64,000 bases of DNA from Bacillota bacterium. Lineage in GTDB: Bacteria; Bacillota; Clostridia; Tissierellales; Sedimentibacteraceae. The stretch is from NCBI GenBank assembly GCA_023386345.1, contig JAEWJT010000009.1, positions 62,001 to 126,000 on the forward strand. Direction: 5' to 3'. Below the pieces are notes generated by a model, which saw nothing but the letters and a program-made list of their open reading frames with translations, ran no database searches and was not told where the DNA came from. Both the position numbers and the translations under genes were made by a program. Below, one piece after another: positions 44,906-53,317 of this stretch (position 1 is the first letter of the stretch; every line of letters starts with the position of its first letter).

Positions 44906-45485
44906 ATACATTAAATCTGTTGTTTATTATTTTAAAATCAAGGTTTTTGAAAAAAGTATCAATATACTTAGCTTTATCTATTCCAAAATCTATCATGTAG
45001 GCATGCTCGTATACATCCATAACTATTAATGGGTATGTGTTCATGGATATCTCTGTATTGTGAGAATCTTGACCATATATATAGTAATCATTTGAAAAAT
45101 AGTCATAGCATAAAATAACCCATCCTCTCATAGAGAGACCTATACACTTAAATTTATCTATAAAATTTTCATAACTTCCAAATGTGTTATTAATAACTAT
45201 TTGGATTTTTCCATTTATATCATTATTTAGTCCTGTCATATTTTCAAAATAGAGTTCATGAAGCTTTATTGAATCTAAATTATAAGTAAGAGCTTTTTGT
45301 GTGTTTCTAAGATTGCTGAAATTAGGATTGCAATTTTTATACAGATTATTATCGTTCATTTCAATACTTACCTTATTCATAGCATTGACATATCGAGTAT
45401 ATAAAGTATAATGCTGGTCAAGTTGACATTTAGATATTCCATTAATATTATTAAAGTCAAATTTTTTTGCATCAAAAAATTTCAA
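44904..45485 (-). CDS. Divergent Fe/Mn superoxide dismutase-like protein
   Basis: A 193-residue protein with the four metal ligands of Fe/Mn-SOD: His25 in QLDQHYTLY, His76 in SIKLHELYF, Asp157 and His161 in VMDVYEHAYMIDFG. The C-terminal domain also has SMRGWVILCYD and the QDSHN metal-near Gln. It is diverged: the usual DVWEHAYY Trp is Tyr, the N-terminal LPxLPY head is missing, and the active-site HH pair is absent. It may be a working dismutase or a related enzyme with changed chemistry. It is a single leftward gene ending in the oppF terminator. Confidence 0.75.
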   Translation of the reverse strand: MKFFDAKKFDFNNINGISKCQLDQHYTLYTRYVNAMNKVSIEMNDNNLYKNCNPNFSNLRNTQKALTYNLDSIKLHELYFENMTGLNNDINGKIQIVINNTFGSYENFIDKFKCIGLSMRGWVILCYDYFSNDYYIYGQDSHNTEISMNTYPLIVMDVYEHAYMIDFGIDKAKYIDTFFKNLDFKIINNRFNV

Positions 45486-45568
45486 TAAATCACCCCTATA
45501 TTAATTTATGCAGGAAGCACATTTATATGTAATAAGAATTGTTTAAAACAACTCATTTAATATAAAAT

Positions 45569-45634
45569 AAATATCAACTTTTAAAAAGTAAATTACATAT
45601 ATATGTGTAATTTACTTTTTAAAAGTTGATATTT
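45569..45634. repeat. Perfect 29-bp inverted repeat between dismutase-like gene and padR
   Basis: The arms 45569-45597 and 45606-45634 are perfect complements over 29 bases with an 8-base TATATATG centre. The middle reads ACATATATATGT, itself a palindrome. It lies in the divergent promoter region of two genes, about 85 bases from one start and 95 from the other. It could be a cruciform-forming element, a terminator relic or a large operator. Confidence 0.7.
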
Positions 45635-45729
45635 ACAATACAAAAAAATTATGATATATTATATATAAAATGTACTATAACAAAATTTTTATAAAAAGGT
45701 ACGAGTAAAATAAAAAAGGAGATAAAAAA

Positions 45730-46341
45730 GTGACTTTAAGATTTATTATTTTAGGGCTTTTAAACTATTATTCTATGACAGGATACGATTTGAAGCTTTT
45801 AATGGATAAAACAACTAATTTTTTCTGGTCAGCAGAATTAAGTCAAATATATAGAGAATTATCTAAGTTAGAGAGTCTTGGCTATATAAATTCTCGAATT
45901 GAGCCTCAAGAAGGACGTCCGGATAAGAAGATTTATAGTATTACGCCAGAAGGAAAGGAAGCATTGGTTGAGTGGCTTGAGGATTTCCCCAAAGTTTTAA
46001 GTGCTCCAGGGAAAAATGAATTTTTAGTGAGGGTTTTTTTTAGCTCTAATTTAAGAAATAAAGACCTCTTGGTATTACAACTTGAAAACTATATCAGAGA
46101 GCTAAATAAAGAATTAAAATCATATGAACCTATGGAAGAAAAAACTATGGAAAAATTTGCAAGAGGATGTTATGGTGAAAATGATTATCTTCTTTATCAT
46201 AATCTTGCATTAAAAAGAGGTATCTCATGGGCTAAAGCTGAGTTAGATTGGGCAAATAACTGCATTAAAATTATTAAAGATTTTTATGCAAATAAGTCTG
46301 ATAATGCAAAAATTGAAGAAATTGATGAAAATCTATTTTAA
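45730..46341 (+). CDS. PadR-family transcriptional regulator
   Basis: A 203-residue PadR protein. The N-terminal winged helix has LGLLNYYSMTGYDLKLLM and SQIYRELSKLESLGYI, then the wing EPQEGRPDKKIYSITPEGKEAL seen in pieces. The C-terminal Vir_AR-like domain is helical and dimerising. The start is GTG with AAGGAG upstream. PadR proteins often repress transporter or detoxification genes and themselves. The GNAT gene follows 20 bases later and may be its target. Confidence 0.92.
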   Translation: MTLRFIILGLLNYYSMTGYDLKLLMDKTTNFFWSAELSQIYRELSKLESLGYINSRIEPQEGRPDKKIYSITPEGKEALVEWLEDFPKVLSAPGKNEFLVRVFFSSNLRNKDLLVLQLENYIRELNKELKSYEPMEEKTMEKFARGCYGENDYLLYHNLALKRGISWAKAELDWANNCIKIIKDFYANKSDNAKIEEIDENLF

Positions 46342-46361
46342 AAAATTTAGGAGGGACATAC

Positions 46362-46874
46362 ATGCTATTCAATAAGGATGAAATTAGTTCTAAACGCTTA
46401 ATTCTAAGAAGACTCCAGCCAAATGATTATGAAGACTATTGTGAAATGTTAATGCAAAAAGAAGTCAGTAAATGGCTAGGAAGTGGAAAAGACTTTACTA
46501 GAGAAGATGTTAAAAAAATGATGGATGGATTTGAAAGGCTATGGGAGAAAAATGGTTACGGTGTCTGGGCAGTTATCACTAAGGAAGATAAAAAATTAAT
46601 TGGACATTGTGGATTTTTACCGATTGCGAATTCCTCAGAGATTGAACTGTTATACGCATTTTCGCAAAAATACTGGGGTCATGGATATGCAAGCGAAGCC
46701 ACTGAAGCTGCAATGGCATATGCTAAGGACGTATATAAGTGGAATAGTTTAGTTGCTCTTGCTTATAATGATAATAAATCCTCAATTAATGTTCTGACTA
46801 AACTTGGCTTCAAGTACATAGAAGATCAAGAACATTTTGGAGTAAAATTAGCTTATTTTAATATTAACTTATAA
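46362..46874 (+). CDS. GNAT-family acetyltransferase, RimJ/RimL-like
   Basis: A 170-residue GNAT domain with the RimL-type opening SSKRLILRRLQPNDYEDY, IGHCGFLP, and the acetyl-CoA-binding stretch QKYWGHGYASEATEAAM, ending NVLTKLGFKYIED. Relatives acetylate ribosomal protein N-termini or small amines; substrate is unknown. It follows padR with 20 bases between and AGGAGGG as ribosome site, so the two are likely one transcript. Confidence 0.9.
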   Translation: MLFNKDEISSKRLILRRLQPNDYEDYCEMLMQKEVSKWLGSGKDFTREDVKKMMDGFERLWEKNGYGVWAVITKEDKKLIGHCGFLPIANSSEIELLYAFSQKYWGHGYASEATEAAMAYAKDVYKWNSLVALAYNDNKSSINVLTKLGFKYIEDQEHFGVKLAYFNINL

Positions 46875-46880
46875 TAAATT

Positions 46881-46922
46881 AAAAGAGGGTAAAAGCACGT
46901 GTTTGCTTAAACCCTCTTATTT
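46881..46922. terminator. Bidirectional terminator between GNAT and AraC genes
   Basis: AAGAGGGT pairs with ACCCTCTT, extended by AGCA/TGCT inside, with A and T tracts outside. The two genes converge here. Confidence 0.8.
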
Positions 46923-46933
46923 TTACTATGCTA

Positions 46934-47848
46934 TCATAGTTTTTCAATAGGAATCCAAATCTCTACTATTGAGTTAGTTTCACTTCCGTTAAATCGTTCG
47001 TCGTAATATTCAATACAATAATGCAAATTACTGTTTAACAGTCTTTCTGAATAACCAGCTTCATTATTTTCTAGCCAATCTTCCATTGCGTTATTTTCGC
47101 TGCTATAACCATTTGCTATATAAACATCAAAGGAAGCGTATTTAGACGAAGGCAGTTCAAACACAGAATAGTCAGAATCAACATCCTTGCTTGAAACACA
47201 ATGTCCAACGTAAACAGTAGATTTATCTCCGTCATATAATCTGATTTCGTATCCATTTTTAGACAAAGCATTTTTCAGTGGTTTTTCCTTGCTTAATTTT
47301 TCAAAAGCTTGCCATACATCACTCGTTTTACTTCCATCACCATGAGTTCCAGCAATTATAATCGAGTCATGCTTAATAATATTTGGGTTCAAAAAAATTC
47401 CTCCTCTCAATCTGTTGGTGAATTTCATGATTAACTCATCTGTACTTACTATAACGGGTTGATATCCATATTTTCTGTATTCGCTTGGAGATAAGCCCTG
47501 AATTCCCTTAAAGGTTCTTGAGAAAGACTGTGACGAATTAAAACCATTATCAAGAGCAATGTCTAAGATAGTTTTCTCAGTATAGCTAAGCTGTTTGCAA
47601 GCATGTAAAATTCGCCTGTCTCTGATATATGCTGCTAAAGACTTCCCCACGATTACTGAAAACAGTCTATGAAAGTAAAAAGGCGAAAAGAAAAATTTCT
47701 TTGACAGCATTTCAAGATTAATGGATTCATCTAAATTCTCATCAATATATTTTAACGCTTCGCCTATTTTAGAAAAGTTATTCAATATATCACGTATAAT
47801 CCAATTATCCTCTTTATGAGGGTGGTTGGATTTTTTCCTTTCTCCCAA
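46934..47848 (-). CDS. AraC-family regulator with GyrI-like effector domain; 5' end altered by IS
   Basis: About 304 residues. Two helix-turn-helix motifs lie in the N-terminal third: LEMLSKKFFFSPFYFHRLF and ILDIALDNGFNSSQSFSRTFK, followed by GLSPSEYRK. A C-terminal GyrI-like/effector-binding domain ends EIWIPIEKL. The homologous part begins around WIIRDILNNFSKIGEALKYI. The frame's first residues (MGERKKSNHPHKED from a TTG) look like they come from insertion-sequence DNA, since the IS110-family element lies immediately upstream. The natural start codon and promoter were probably separated from the gene, which may now be silent or expressed from an IS promoter. Confidence 0.8.
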   Translation of the reverse strand: MGERKKSNHPHKEDNWIIRDILNNFSKIGEALKYIDENLDESINLEMLSKKFFFSPFYFHRLFSVIVGKSLAAYIRDRRILHACKQLSYTEKTILDIALDNGFNSSQSFSRTFKGIQGLSPSEYRKYGYQPVIVSTDELIMKFTNRLRGGIFLNPNIIKHDSIIIAGTHGDGSKTSDVWQAFEKLSKEKPLKNALSKNGYEIRLYDGDKSTVYVGHCVSSKDVDSDYSVFELPSSKYASFDVYIANGYSSENNAMEDWLENNEAGYSERLLNSNLHYCIEYYDERFNGSETNSIVEIWIPIEKL

Positions 47849-47879
47849 TCTTTTTGTTGGGTAATTATTATTACTCCGT

Positions 47880-48060
47880 TATAATTAATTAAGCACTGTG
47901 GATTTGTTTCTATATTTCTACAGCTTTGACTGTTTCGAGGTGACTCAGACCACAGTTTTTCGTCTTTATTGGTAATTAGTTGGTTAACGCATAGACGTTT
48001 ATATTTACGTGATAACATAGTCGGAATCCCTGTGGAAAACAACAGTGCAAAATATTTTTT
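47880..48060 (+). ncRNA. Candidate bridge RNA in the 5' non-coding end of the IS110 element
   Basis: IS110-group elements encode a bridge RNA in their left non-coding end that pairs with target and donor DNA. Here GAGGTGAC (47937-47944) is complementary to GTCACCTC at 49382-49389. TAGTTGGT (47977-47984) equals the sequence at 49376-49383. The order, first an antisense match and then a sense match around the same 14 bases at the right end, is what target and donor guides would give. Borders and fold are not determined. Confidence 0.4.
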
Positions 48061-48074
48061 AGGAGGTATTTATC

Positions 48075-49244
48075 ATGTACTTTGTCGGAATTGATATTTC
48101 TAAGTACAAACATGATTGTTTCATTACTACTGAAACCAGACACATTATTTCTAAACCATTTACTTTCTTAAATGATCATAATGGCTTTGAACAACTTCTC
48201 AAAACTCTTCAATCTCTGGGTAATCCAGACCAAGTAAGAATAGGGTTTGAATCTACTAGTCATTACACCTTAAACCTTAAGCTATTCCTCGAAAAAGCCC
48301 ACTACAGCTTTATGGAATTTAACCCTGTTCTTCTTGCTAAATTTAACAAGTCTCAATCTCTAAGGCATACCAAAACTGATGCCATTGATTGTGCTTCTAT
48401 AGCTCGTTGGTTAATGACGGTTGAATACAAACCCTATCCAAAAGAATTTTATCATATTTATTCTCTTAAGTCACTAACTCGTTTACGAGATTCTTTAATT
48501 AGGCAGAGAAGCTTCTATCTTGTTAAGATAACTAATGTTTTAGACCATACTTTCCCTGAGTTTAAACCTTTCTTCAATAACAAACTTGGTGCTACTGCAT
48601 TGTATCTTCTTGAAAACTATTCTACTGCTGAAAATATATCTAATATGAACTCAAAATCATATGATATTTTACGCCGTGTTTCTCGTGGCAAGTTCTCTAT
48701 CCAAAAGTATATTAAGTTAAAGGAATTGGCTTGTAATACAGTAGGCGAAAACAACTTTATCTTTTTATCTGAGTTAAACAGTCTGATATCTTTATACAAA
48801 GCATCAAAAAAGGAAATTGATTCATTAGAATCTCAAATCATTTCTTTAATTTCTCAGATAAACCCAAGACTATTAACCATACCTGGTATTGGTCCTTTGT
48901 CTGCTGCTGTTATTTATGCTGAATATGGAGACTTCTCAAAATTTGGTAGTTCCGCTCAGATGCTCTCGTTTGCTGGTCTTGAACCAGGTTATTATCAGTC
49001 AGGCACTTCTGAGCATGCTGGCAGTATGGTTAAAAAAGGTTCCTCATATCTGCGTTATACATTGATGAATCTTAGTATTCCTTTGATTCAGTACAACTTT
49101 GTTTTTGCTCAATATTATGCTAAGAAAAAAGCCGAAGGTAAAACTCATAGAGTTGCATGCTCTCATTTAGTAAAAAAACTAATTCGTATCATTTATACTC
49201 TTGAAAAAAATGACATTGATTTTGATACTGAAAAACTTCGCTGA
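48075..49244 (+). CDS. IS110-family DEDD transposase
   Basis: A 389-residue recombinase. The N-terminal RuvC-like DEDD domain shows D7 in FVGIDISKYKHD, E59 in IGFESTSHY, and D102/D105 in TKTDAIDCASIARWL. A coiled-coil middle precedes the C-terminal Tnp_20 (IS116/IS110/IS902) domain: LLTIPGIGPLSAAVIYAEYGDF and GLEPGYYQSG, with the conserved serine-containing SMVKKGSSYLRYTL. All key residues and full length are present, so the enzyme appears intact. AGGAGG precedes the ATG. Confidence 0.95.
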   Translation: MYFVGIDISKYKHDCFITTETRHIISKPFTFLNDHNGFEQLLKTLQSLGNPDQVRIGFESTSHYTLNLKLFLEKAHYSFMEFNPVLLAKFNKSQSLRHTKTDAIDCASIARWLMTVEYKPYPKEFYHIYSLKSLTRLRDSLIRQRSFYLVKITNVLDHTFPEFKPFFNNKLGATALYLLENYSTAENISNMNSKSYDILRRVSRGKFSIQKYIKLKELACNTVGENNFIFLSELNSLISLYKASKKEIDSLESQIISLISQINPRLLTIPGIGPLSAAVIYAEYGDFSKFGSSAQMLSFAGLEPGYYQSGTSEHAGSMVKKGSSYLRYTLMNLSIPLIQYNFVFAQYYAKKKAEGKTHRVACSHLVKKLIRIIYTLEKNDIDFDTEKLR

Positions 49245-49483
49245 TTGTGTAGTGGCAATCAGCTATATTATCTGATAAACTTTTCAAAATTTTCTCTTTG
49301 TAAGGTCTGTTTGCTCTGCCTTTTTTTATTCTAAAAAAATTTTTATCTTTTTTCAAAAAAACTATTGACTTTTAATAGTTGGTCACCTCAATTCAAATTT
49401 TATTTTTGTAGCTGCACAACATAAGAATACCAAATATTATCATTTTAGTCTTAACAATTCTTGCTTTAAAATATATTAAATAG

Positions 49484-51235
49484 TTATATACTCACAATTT
49501 TGTCTGCATACTTCACGATATCCTTATTATGAGTGACAAATAAAACTGTTTTATGTTTGCTTATCTCTTTAATTGCTTGTAAAATTTGTTCCTCGGTAGA
49601 GTAGTCAAGAGCTGACGTTATCTCGTCTAAAAGTAAAATATCCGCATTTTTCACTAATGCTCTTGCAATGGCAATTCTTTTTTTCTGACCTCCAGATAAA
49701 TTGTTTCCGTCATCACTTAAAACATAGTTATAAGTGTTATTCAATTTATTTATAAATTCATGAGCTCCAGCTAGCTTTGATGCTTTAATTATATCATCAA
49801 AATCAGCATTTTCATTGCCAAATTTTATATTATCGTAAATTGTACCGTAAAAAAGCATAGATTCCTGTGGTACATAGGATGTTTTTTGTCTGATTGTATT
49901 TAGTGTGGGGGTATCATTTCCAGCAAATACTATGATCCCCTCATCAGGCTCATATAATCCCATTAGTAACTTTAATATTGTACTCTTTCCACCTCCGCTT
50001 TCTCCTAAAAGTGCTGTAAAGGATTTATCAGGCAGCTCTAATGAAAAGTTACTTAAAACATAGTGTTCATGTTCATTCAGAGCCTTTTCCGAATAGTAGT
50101 TATAATAATGTTGTTTAAGCCCTTTTATTTGCAATCCATCTCCAAAATCATTAAAAGTATCTAAAGTATCACAATTATTTTTATATCTGAATGATATATT
50201 TTCTATAGATAAAGCACTGCTCTGAGTTTTAAAGGAATATGCTTTCGAGATAAATTTTTCCTCGTCTAAAGTCTGAATATCAAATAATCTTTCAACGCAA
50301 ATGATTTGTTTTTGCATTTTGCTCATGAATTGCCCACATTCTACAAATATCATGTCTGTTATGAATTTAATACCCAAAAGAGCTGCTACAGTTCCCCAAT
50401 CAGATAAGTCAAAGAAAACAAAGATTGAGCCAATAATTAACAAAGCTATGTAGCTTAGCTTGCTTATTAAGGTTTCATAGGCTTTCATCTTAGCGACTGA
50501 GCTACCAAATTGTTTTTTGATATTTTTTTCATCATCTAATGCTTTTTCTATTTGAGTCTTTCTTTCGTTTTGTGCATTTAATATCCTTATCGTTTTACAG
50601 GCTTTAACCAGTTCATAAATATCTGTATTTGTATTTTCTAAATGTTTTTGTCTATCAATACTTATTTTTTTTAGCTTCATAGCAAATATTGATGAAACAT
50701 GAATTGATAAAAGTCCAAAGCCTATTACCACTATTGCAAATTTATAATCCATAATTATCATGACAGATATTCCGCCTATTCCACCCAGAAAAGAGAGTAC
50801 AACCTGAAAAAAATCTCGGTCGTATATGGATTTAAGACCATCCGTATCAGATGTAAGTAATGTTAGATATTCACCCTTTGATTTTTTGTCATGATAACTC
50901 ATAGGAAGCTTGAAAATATGCTCGCAGAGCTTTGACTTATATTCACATATTGTATCAATGGATGCCTTGCTTGTAAAGTAGCTAGATATAGGAGCATAGC
51001 ACCACCATAATATATTTTTTAATATTATAAGACTTAGCGAATACCAAAACATTTTGATGTTTTTATCAATAAGTGAATTAATTATACCTTTCATGCCAAA
51101 GCTGATTAGTGCAGTACCAATAATCTCAACTGCACAAAATAACATTATACATAACAGGTATATTTTTTTCATATTTCCCATAAGCATTATCGCTTTTTTT
51201 ACTGTTTTTAAATTAAATCTATCTAAAATTTTCAT
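49484..51235 (-). CDS. ABC exporter half-transporter (membrane plus ATPase), second subunit
   Basis: A 583-residue protein with six membrane helices (about 17-300) and a nucleotide-binding domain: Walker A GESGGGKST, Q-loop YVPQESMLFYG, signature LSGGQKKR, Walker B ILLLDEITSALD with catalytic Glu, and H-loop VTHN. It overlaps the preceding gene by four bases and forms a heterodimer with it. Between the two domains is an insert of about 35 residues around DTFNDFGDGLQIKGLKQHYYNYYSE, not usual for the family. The substrate is unknown; drug, lipid or peptide export are all possible. Confidence 0.88.
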   Translation of the reverse strand: MKILDRFNLKTVKKAIMLMGNMKKIYLLCIMLFCAVEIIGTALISFGMKGIINSLIDKNIKMFWYSLSLIILKNILWWCYAPISSYFTSKASIDTICEYKSKLCEHIFKLPMSYHDKKSKGEYLTLLTSDTDGLKSIYDRDFFQVVLSFLGGIGGISVMIIMDYKFAIVVIGFGLLSIHVSSIFAMKLKKISIDRQKHLENTNTDIYELVKACKTIRILNAQNERKTQIEKALDDEKNIKKQFGSSVAKMKAYETLISKLSYIALLIIGSIFVFFDLSDWGTVAALLGIKFITDMIFVECGQFMSKMQKQIICVERLFDIQTLDEEKFISKAYSFKTQSSALSIENISFRYKNNCDTLDTFNDFGDGLQIKGLKQHYYNYYSEKALNEHEHYVLSNFSLELPDKSFTALLGESGGGKSTILKLLMGLYEPDEGIIVFAGNDTPTLNTIRQKTSYVPQESMLFYGTIYDNIKFGNENADFDDIIKASKLAGAHEFINKLNNTYNYVLSDDGNNLSGGQKKRIAIARALVKNADILLLDEITSALDYSTEEQILQAIKEISKHKTVLFVTHNKDIVKYADKIVSI

Positions 51236-52971
51236 ACTAGCTCTATCCTCCTATCAGCTATATCAATGAGTGATTGGCGGTGAGCGGCTATTATTATAAG
51301 ATGATTATAGGACTTTTTCTTTATGACATCTATTATTATTTTCTCAGTTTCAATATCAAGTGAGCTTGTCGGCTCGTCTAAAAGCCAAATTGGTGAATCT
51401 GAAAGTATGGCTCTTGCCAATGATACTCTTTGCTTCTCACCACCAGAAAGCTTTCTTACTCCGTCGCCTATCATTGTGTTATGTCCAAATTCGAGTTTTT
51501 CCACCAATACATCAAGACCTGCTAATTGTATTGATGATATCACTTCATTGCTTGCAGAAGATGGCTTTGCCATATGTATGTTGTTAAACAATGTATCTAT
51601 AAAAATATAGGTATCTTGCGTAACAACACTGCATGGTGATGACAGCTTTATTTCACCGCTGCTTTGACTATACAAGCCACTTAGTAAATCAATAAGTGTA
51701 GTCTTTCCAGAGCCAGACTTTCCGCATAAAGCGATTATTCCATTTCCTTCATGTAAAAACGAAAAATTTTTAATAATTTGAGCATTATCATCATAGCTAA
51801 AATTTACGTTTAGCAGCTCGATTTTGTTTACATTAGATTTCATTATATCAATATTTTGATAATACTTTGACTTATCGAGTAAAATATTACTTTTTATGGT
51901 ATTATCTAAATTTTTATATTTTTCTATTTCATCAGCTGTATATGATGATATGCTATTAAAACATAATTTTGAATTCTCACAATTTTTTACTTCTTCAAGC
52001 TTCATAGAGTATATTTTTTCAATTCTGTTGATAGAGGCTATTGACTTATTTAAGCTATTTAAAAGAAATGGAAAATATACTGTAGGACCTATAATAAAGT
52101 TCAAAAGCTCAAAAACAGCAATTAAAGTACCAATAGACATATTGTTCTCGATTACAAGCTTTCCGGCATAAATTAAATATACAATTCTTGGGATATATGA
52201 GGTTGATGAACAGGCAGGCTGCATAAGCGCATTCCAAACAGAAATATCTTTCTGAATATTTCCTATATCCCTATACATATTGTAAAGTCTTGTTCTTAGC
52301 TGCTTTTCCATAATAAATGACTTGATGACAGGTATTTGTGAGATAAGCTGTTCAATAAAAGATAGTGCCTTGCCGCTTTTATTCTCCTCTATTATATATA
52401 GATTTTTCATTTTTTTATTGAGCGTCAATGTAAAGAACATACCTATAGGAGTATATATAAATGTTATCATAGCAAGACTAGGATTTATATACAATAGATA
52501 AATTAAAGCGAAAAAAGCCATGATAAGCTGTGAAAATAAGTCGATAAGACTTCCTTCTAAAAAACTGCATACATTTTCTGTATCGACATTTACAGTTTTT
52601 AAAATATCACCTGCTTGAACATTAGTCATGTCCTTGTACTTTGCATATAGCAGTATATGACATATTTTCTGTTTTAAATCCTTGCCAGCAGATGTAGAAA
52701 GCTTAGCAGAACAAAGCATTTTAATATATTCAAAAAACGCGTGGAAAATTAAAATAATTGAAAAAGAAAAAATTGATATGACAATTAAATTAATCTTTCC
52801 TAAAATTGAGTTGTCAATCAAAAGCTGTGAAAGCTTAGCCTGTATCAGTTCAAATACAGCTAATACAATCGAAGCTAGAGAGGCAAGCAAATACCATTTT
52901 TTATGAGGCTTTATAAGCTCAGTCAAAAAAGTAAAAGCAGATTTATATTGTAATTTATTATTTTTTTGCAT
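51232..52971 (-). CDS. ABC exporter half-transporter (membrane plus ATPase), first subunit
   Basis: A 579-residue half-transporter with six membrane helices (about 18-310), then a nucleotide-binding domain: Walker A GKSGSGKTT, Q-loop VVTQDTYIFID, signature LSGGEKQR, Walker B IWLLDEPTSSLD with catalytic Glu, and H-loop AAHRQ. Both ATP sites of the heterodimer seem competent. A linker insert of some 50 residues (about 325-375) is rich in Tyr, Lys and Asn. No C39 peptidase domain is present, so it is not a bacteriocin-processing exporter. AGGAAG precedes the ATG. Its leader carries a short peptide frame and a terminator hairpin. Confidence 0.88.
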   Translation of the reverse strand: MQKNNKLQYKSAFTFLTELIKPHKKWYLLASLASIVLAVFELIQAKLSQLLIDNSILGKINLIVISIFSFSIILIFHAFFEYIKMLCSAKLSTSAGKDLKQKICHILLYAKYKDMTNVQAGDILKTVNVDTENVCSFLEGSLIDLFSQLIMAFFALIYLLYINPSLAMITFIYTPIGMFFTLTLNKKMKNLYIIEENKSGKALSFIEQLISQIPVIKSFIMEKQLRTRLYNMYRDIGNIQKDISVWNALMQPACSSTSYIPRIVYLIYAGKLVIENNMSIGTLIAVFELLNFIIGPTVYFPFLLNSLNKSIASINRIEKIYSMKLEEVKNCENSKLCFNSISSYTADEIEKYKNLDNTIKSNILLDKSKYYQNIDIMKSNVNKIELLNVNFSYDDNAQIIKNFSFLHEGNGIIALCGKSGSGKTTLIDLLSGLYSQSSGEIKLSSPCSVVTQDTYIFIDTLFNNIHMAKPSSASNEVISSIQLAGLDVLVEKLEFGHNTMIGDGVRKLSGGEKQRVSLARAILSDSPIWLLDEPTSSLDIETEKIIIDVIKKKSYNHLIIIAAHRQSLIDIADRRIELV

Positions 52972-53037
52972 AAAAAAACTTCCTTTCTAACAATTCAATA
53001 AGGGTACAACTTACCTTTATAATCAATAAATTTGCAC

Positions 53038-53067
53038 AAAAAACCAAAGCTATTTAACTGCTTTTGG
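53038..53067 (-). terminator. Attenuator-like terminator in the ABC exporter leader
   Basis: Read leftward, CCAAAAGC pairs with GCTTTGG (one bulged A) across AGTTAAATA and runs into TTTTTT. It lies between the promoter and the first exporter gene, 67 bases before its ATG. Confidence 0.6.
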
Positions 53068-53087
53068 ATTGATATTAGTATAGTTAC

Positions 53088-53132
53088 CTATTTGCGAAAT
53101 TTATTGTTGTTAAAAAGAAAATTAATAAACAT
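53088..53132 (-). CDS. Possible 14-residue leader peptide of the ABC exporter
   Basis: A frame for MFINFLFNNNKFRK ends 20 bases before the terminator hairpin. AGAGGT lies about ten bases before its ATG. Placement between promoter and terminator is that of a regulatory leader peptide. The peptide has no homologue I know, and short frames are common in such AT-rich DNA. Confidence 0.35.
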   Translation of the reverse strand: MFINFLFNNNKFRK

Positions 53133-53168
53133 AATTTTTATTACCTCTTAAATATATGATATAATAGT

Positions 53169-53197
53169 ATTGTAAGATATTTTTGATTTATTGTAAA
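53169..53197 (-). promoter_or_regulatory. Promoter of the ABC exporter leader
   Basis: Read leftward, TTTACA (53192-53197) and TACAAT (53169-53174) are exactly 17 bases apart, about 200 bases before the first exporter gene. This leaves a leader long enough for attenuation. Confidence 0.6.
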
Positions 53198-53317
53198 GAT
53201 AAATTTGTAAATTATATATAAATTTCAAAAATTTGTATTTACAATTCAACCAATACGTTATATAATAAGTTATATATAACACGAATAACATATAGAATAA
53301 AATACAGAAAGAATTGT

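Larger units (their letters stand above)
47850..49389 (+). mobile_element. IS110-family insertion sequence (ends approximate)
   Basis: The element contains one DEDD transposase gene with a non-coding 5' end of about 200 bases and a 3' end of about 140. IS110 elements make no clear inverted repeats or target duplications, so the borders are estimated: the left from where AraC homology ends, the right from a guide-like match at 49376-49389. It is inserted upstream of the AraC gene. Confidence 0.7.

Noticed and set aside
47782..48042. Leftward 86-codon frame in the IS110 5' end
   Set aside because: It overlaps the AraC gene and the non-coding end of the IS in another frame and shows no domain; it is likely a chance frame.
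49484..52971. Bacteriocin exporter
   Set aside because: Neither subunit has a C39 peptidase domain and no double-Gly precursor was found in the leader or flanks.
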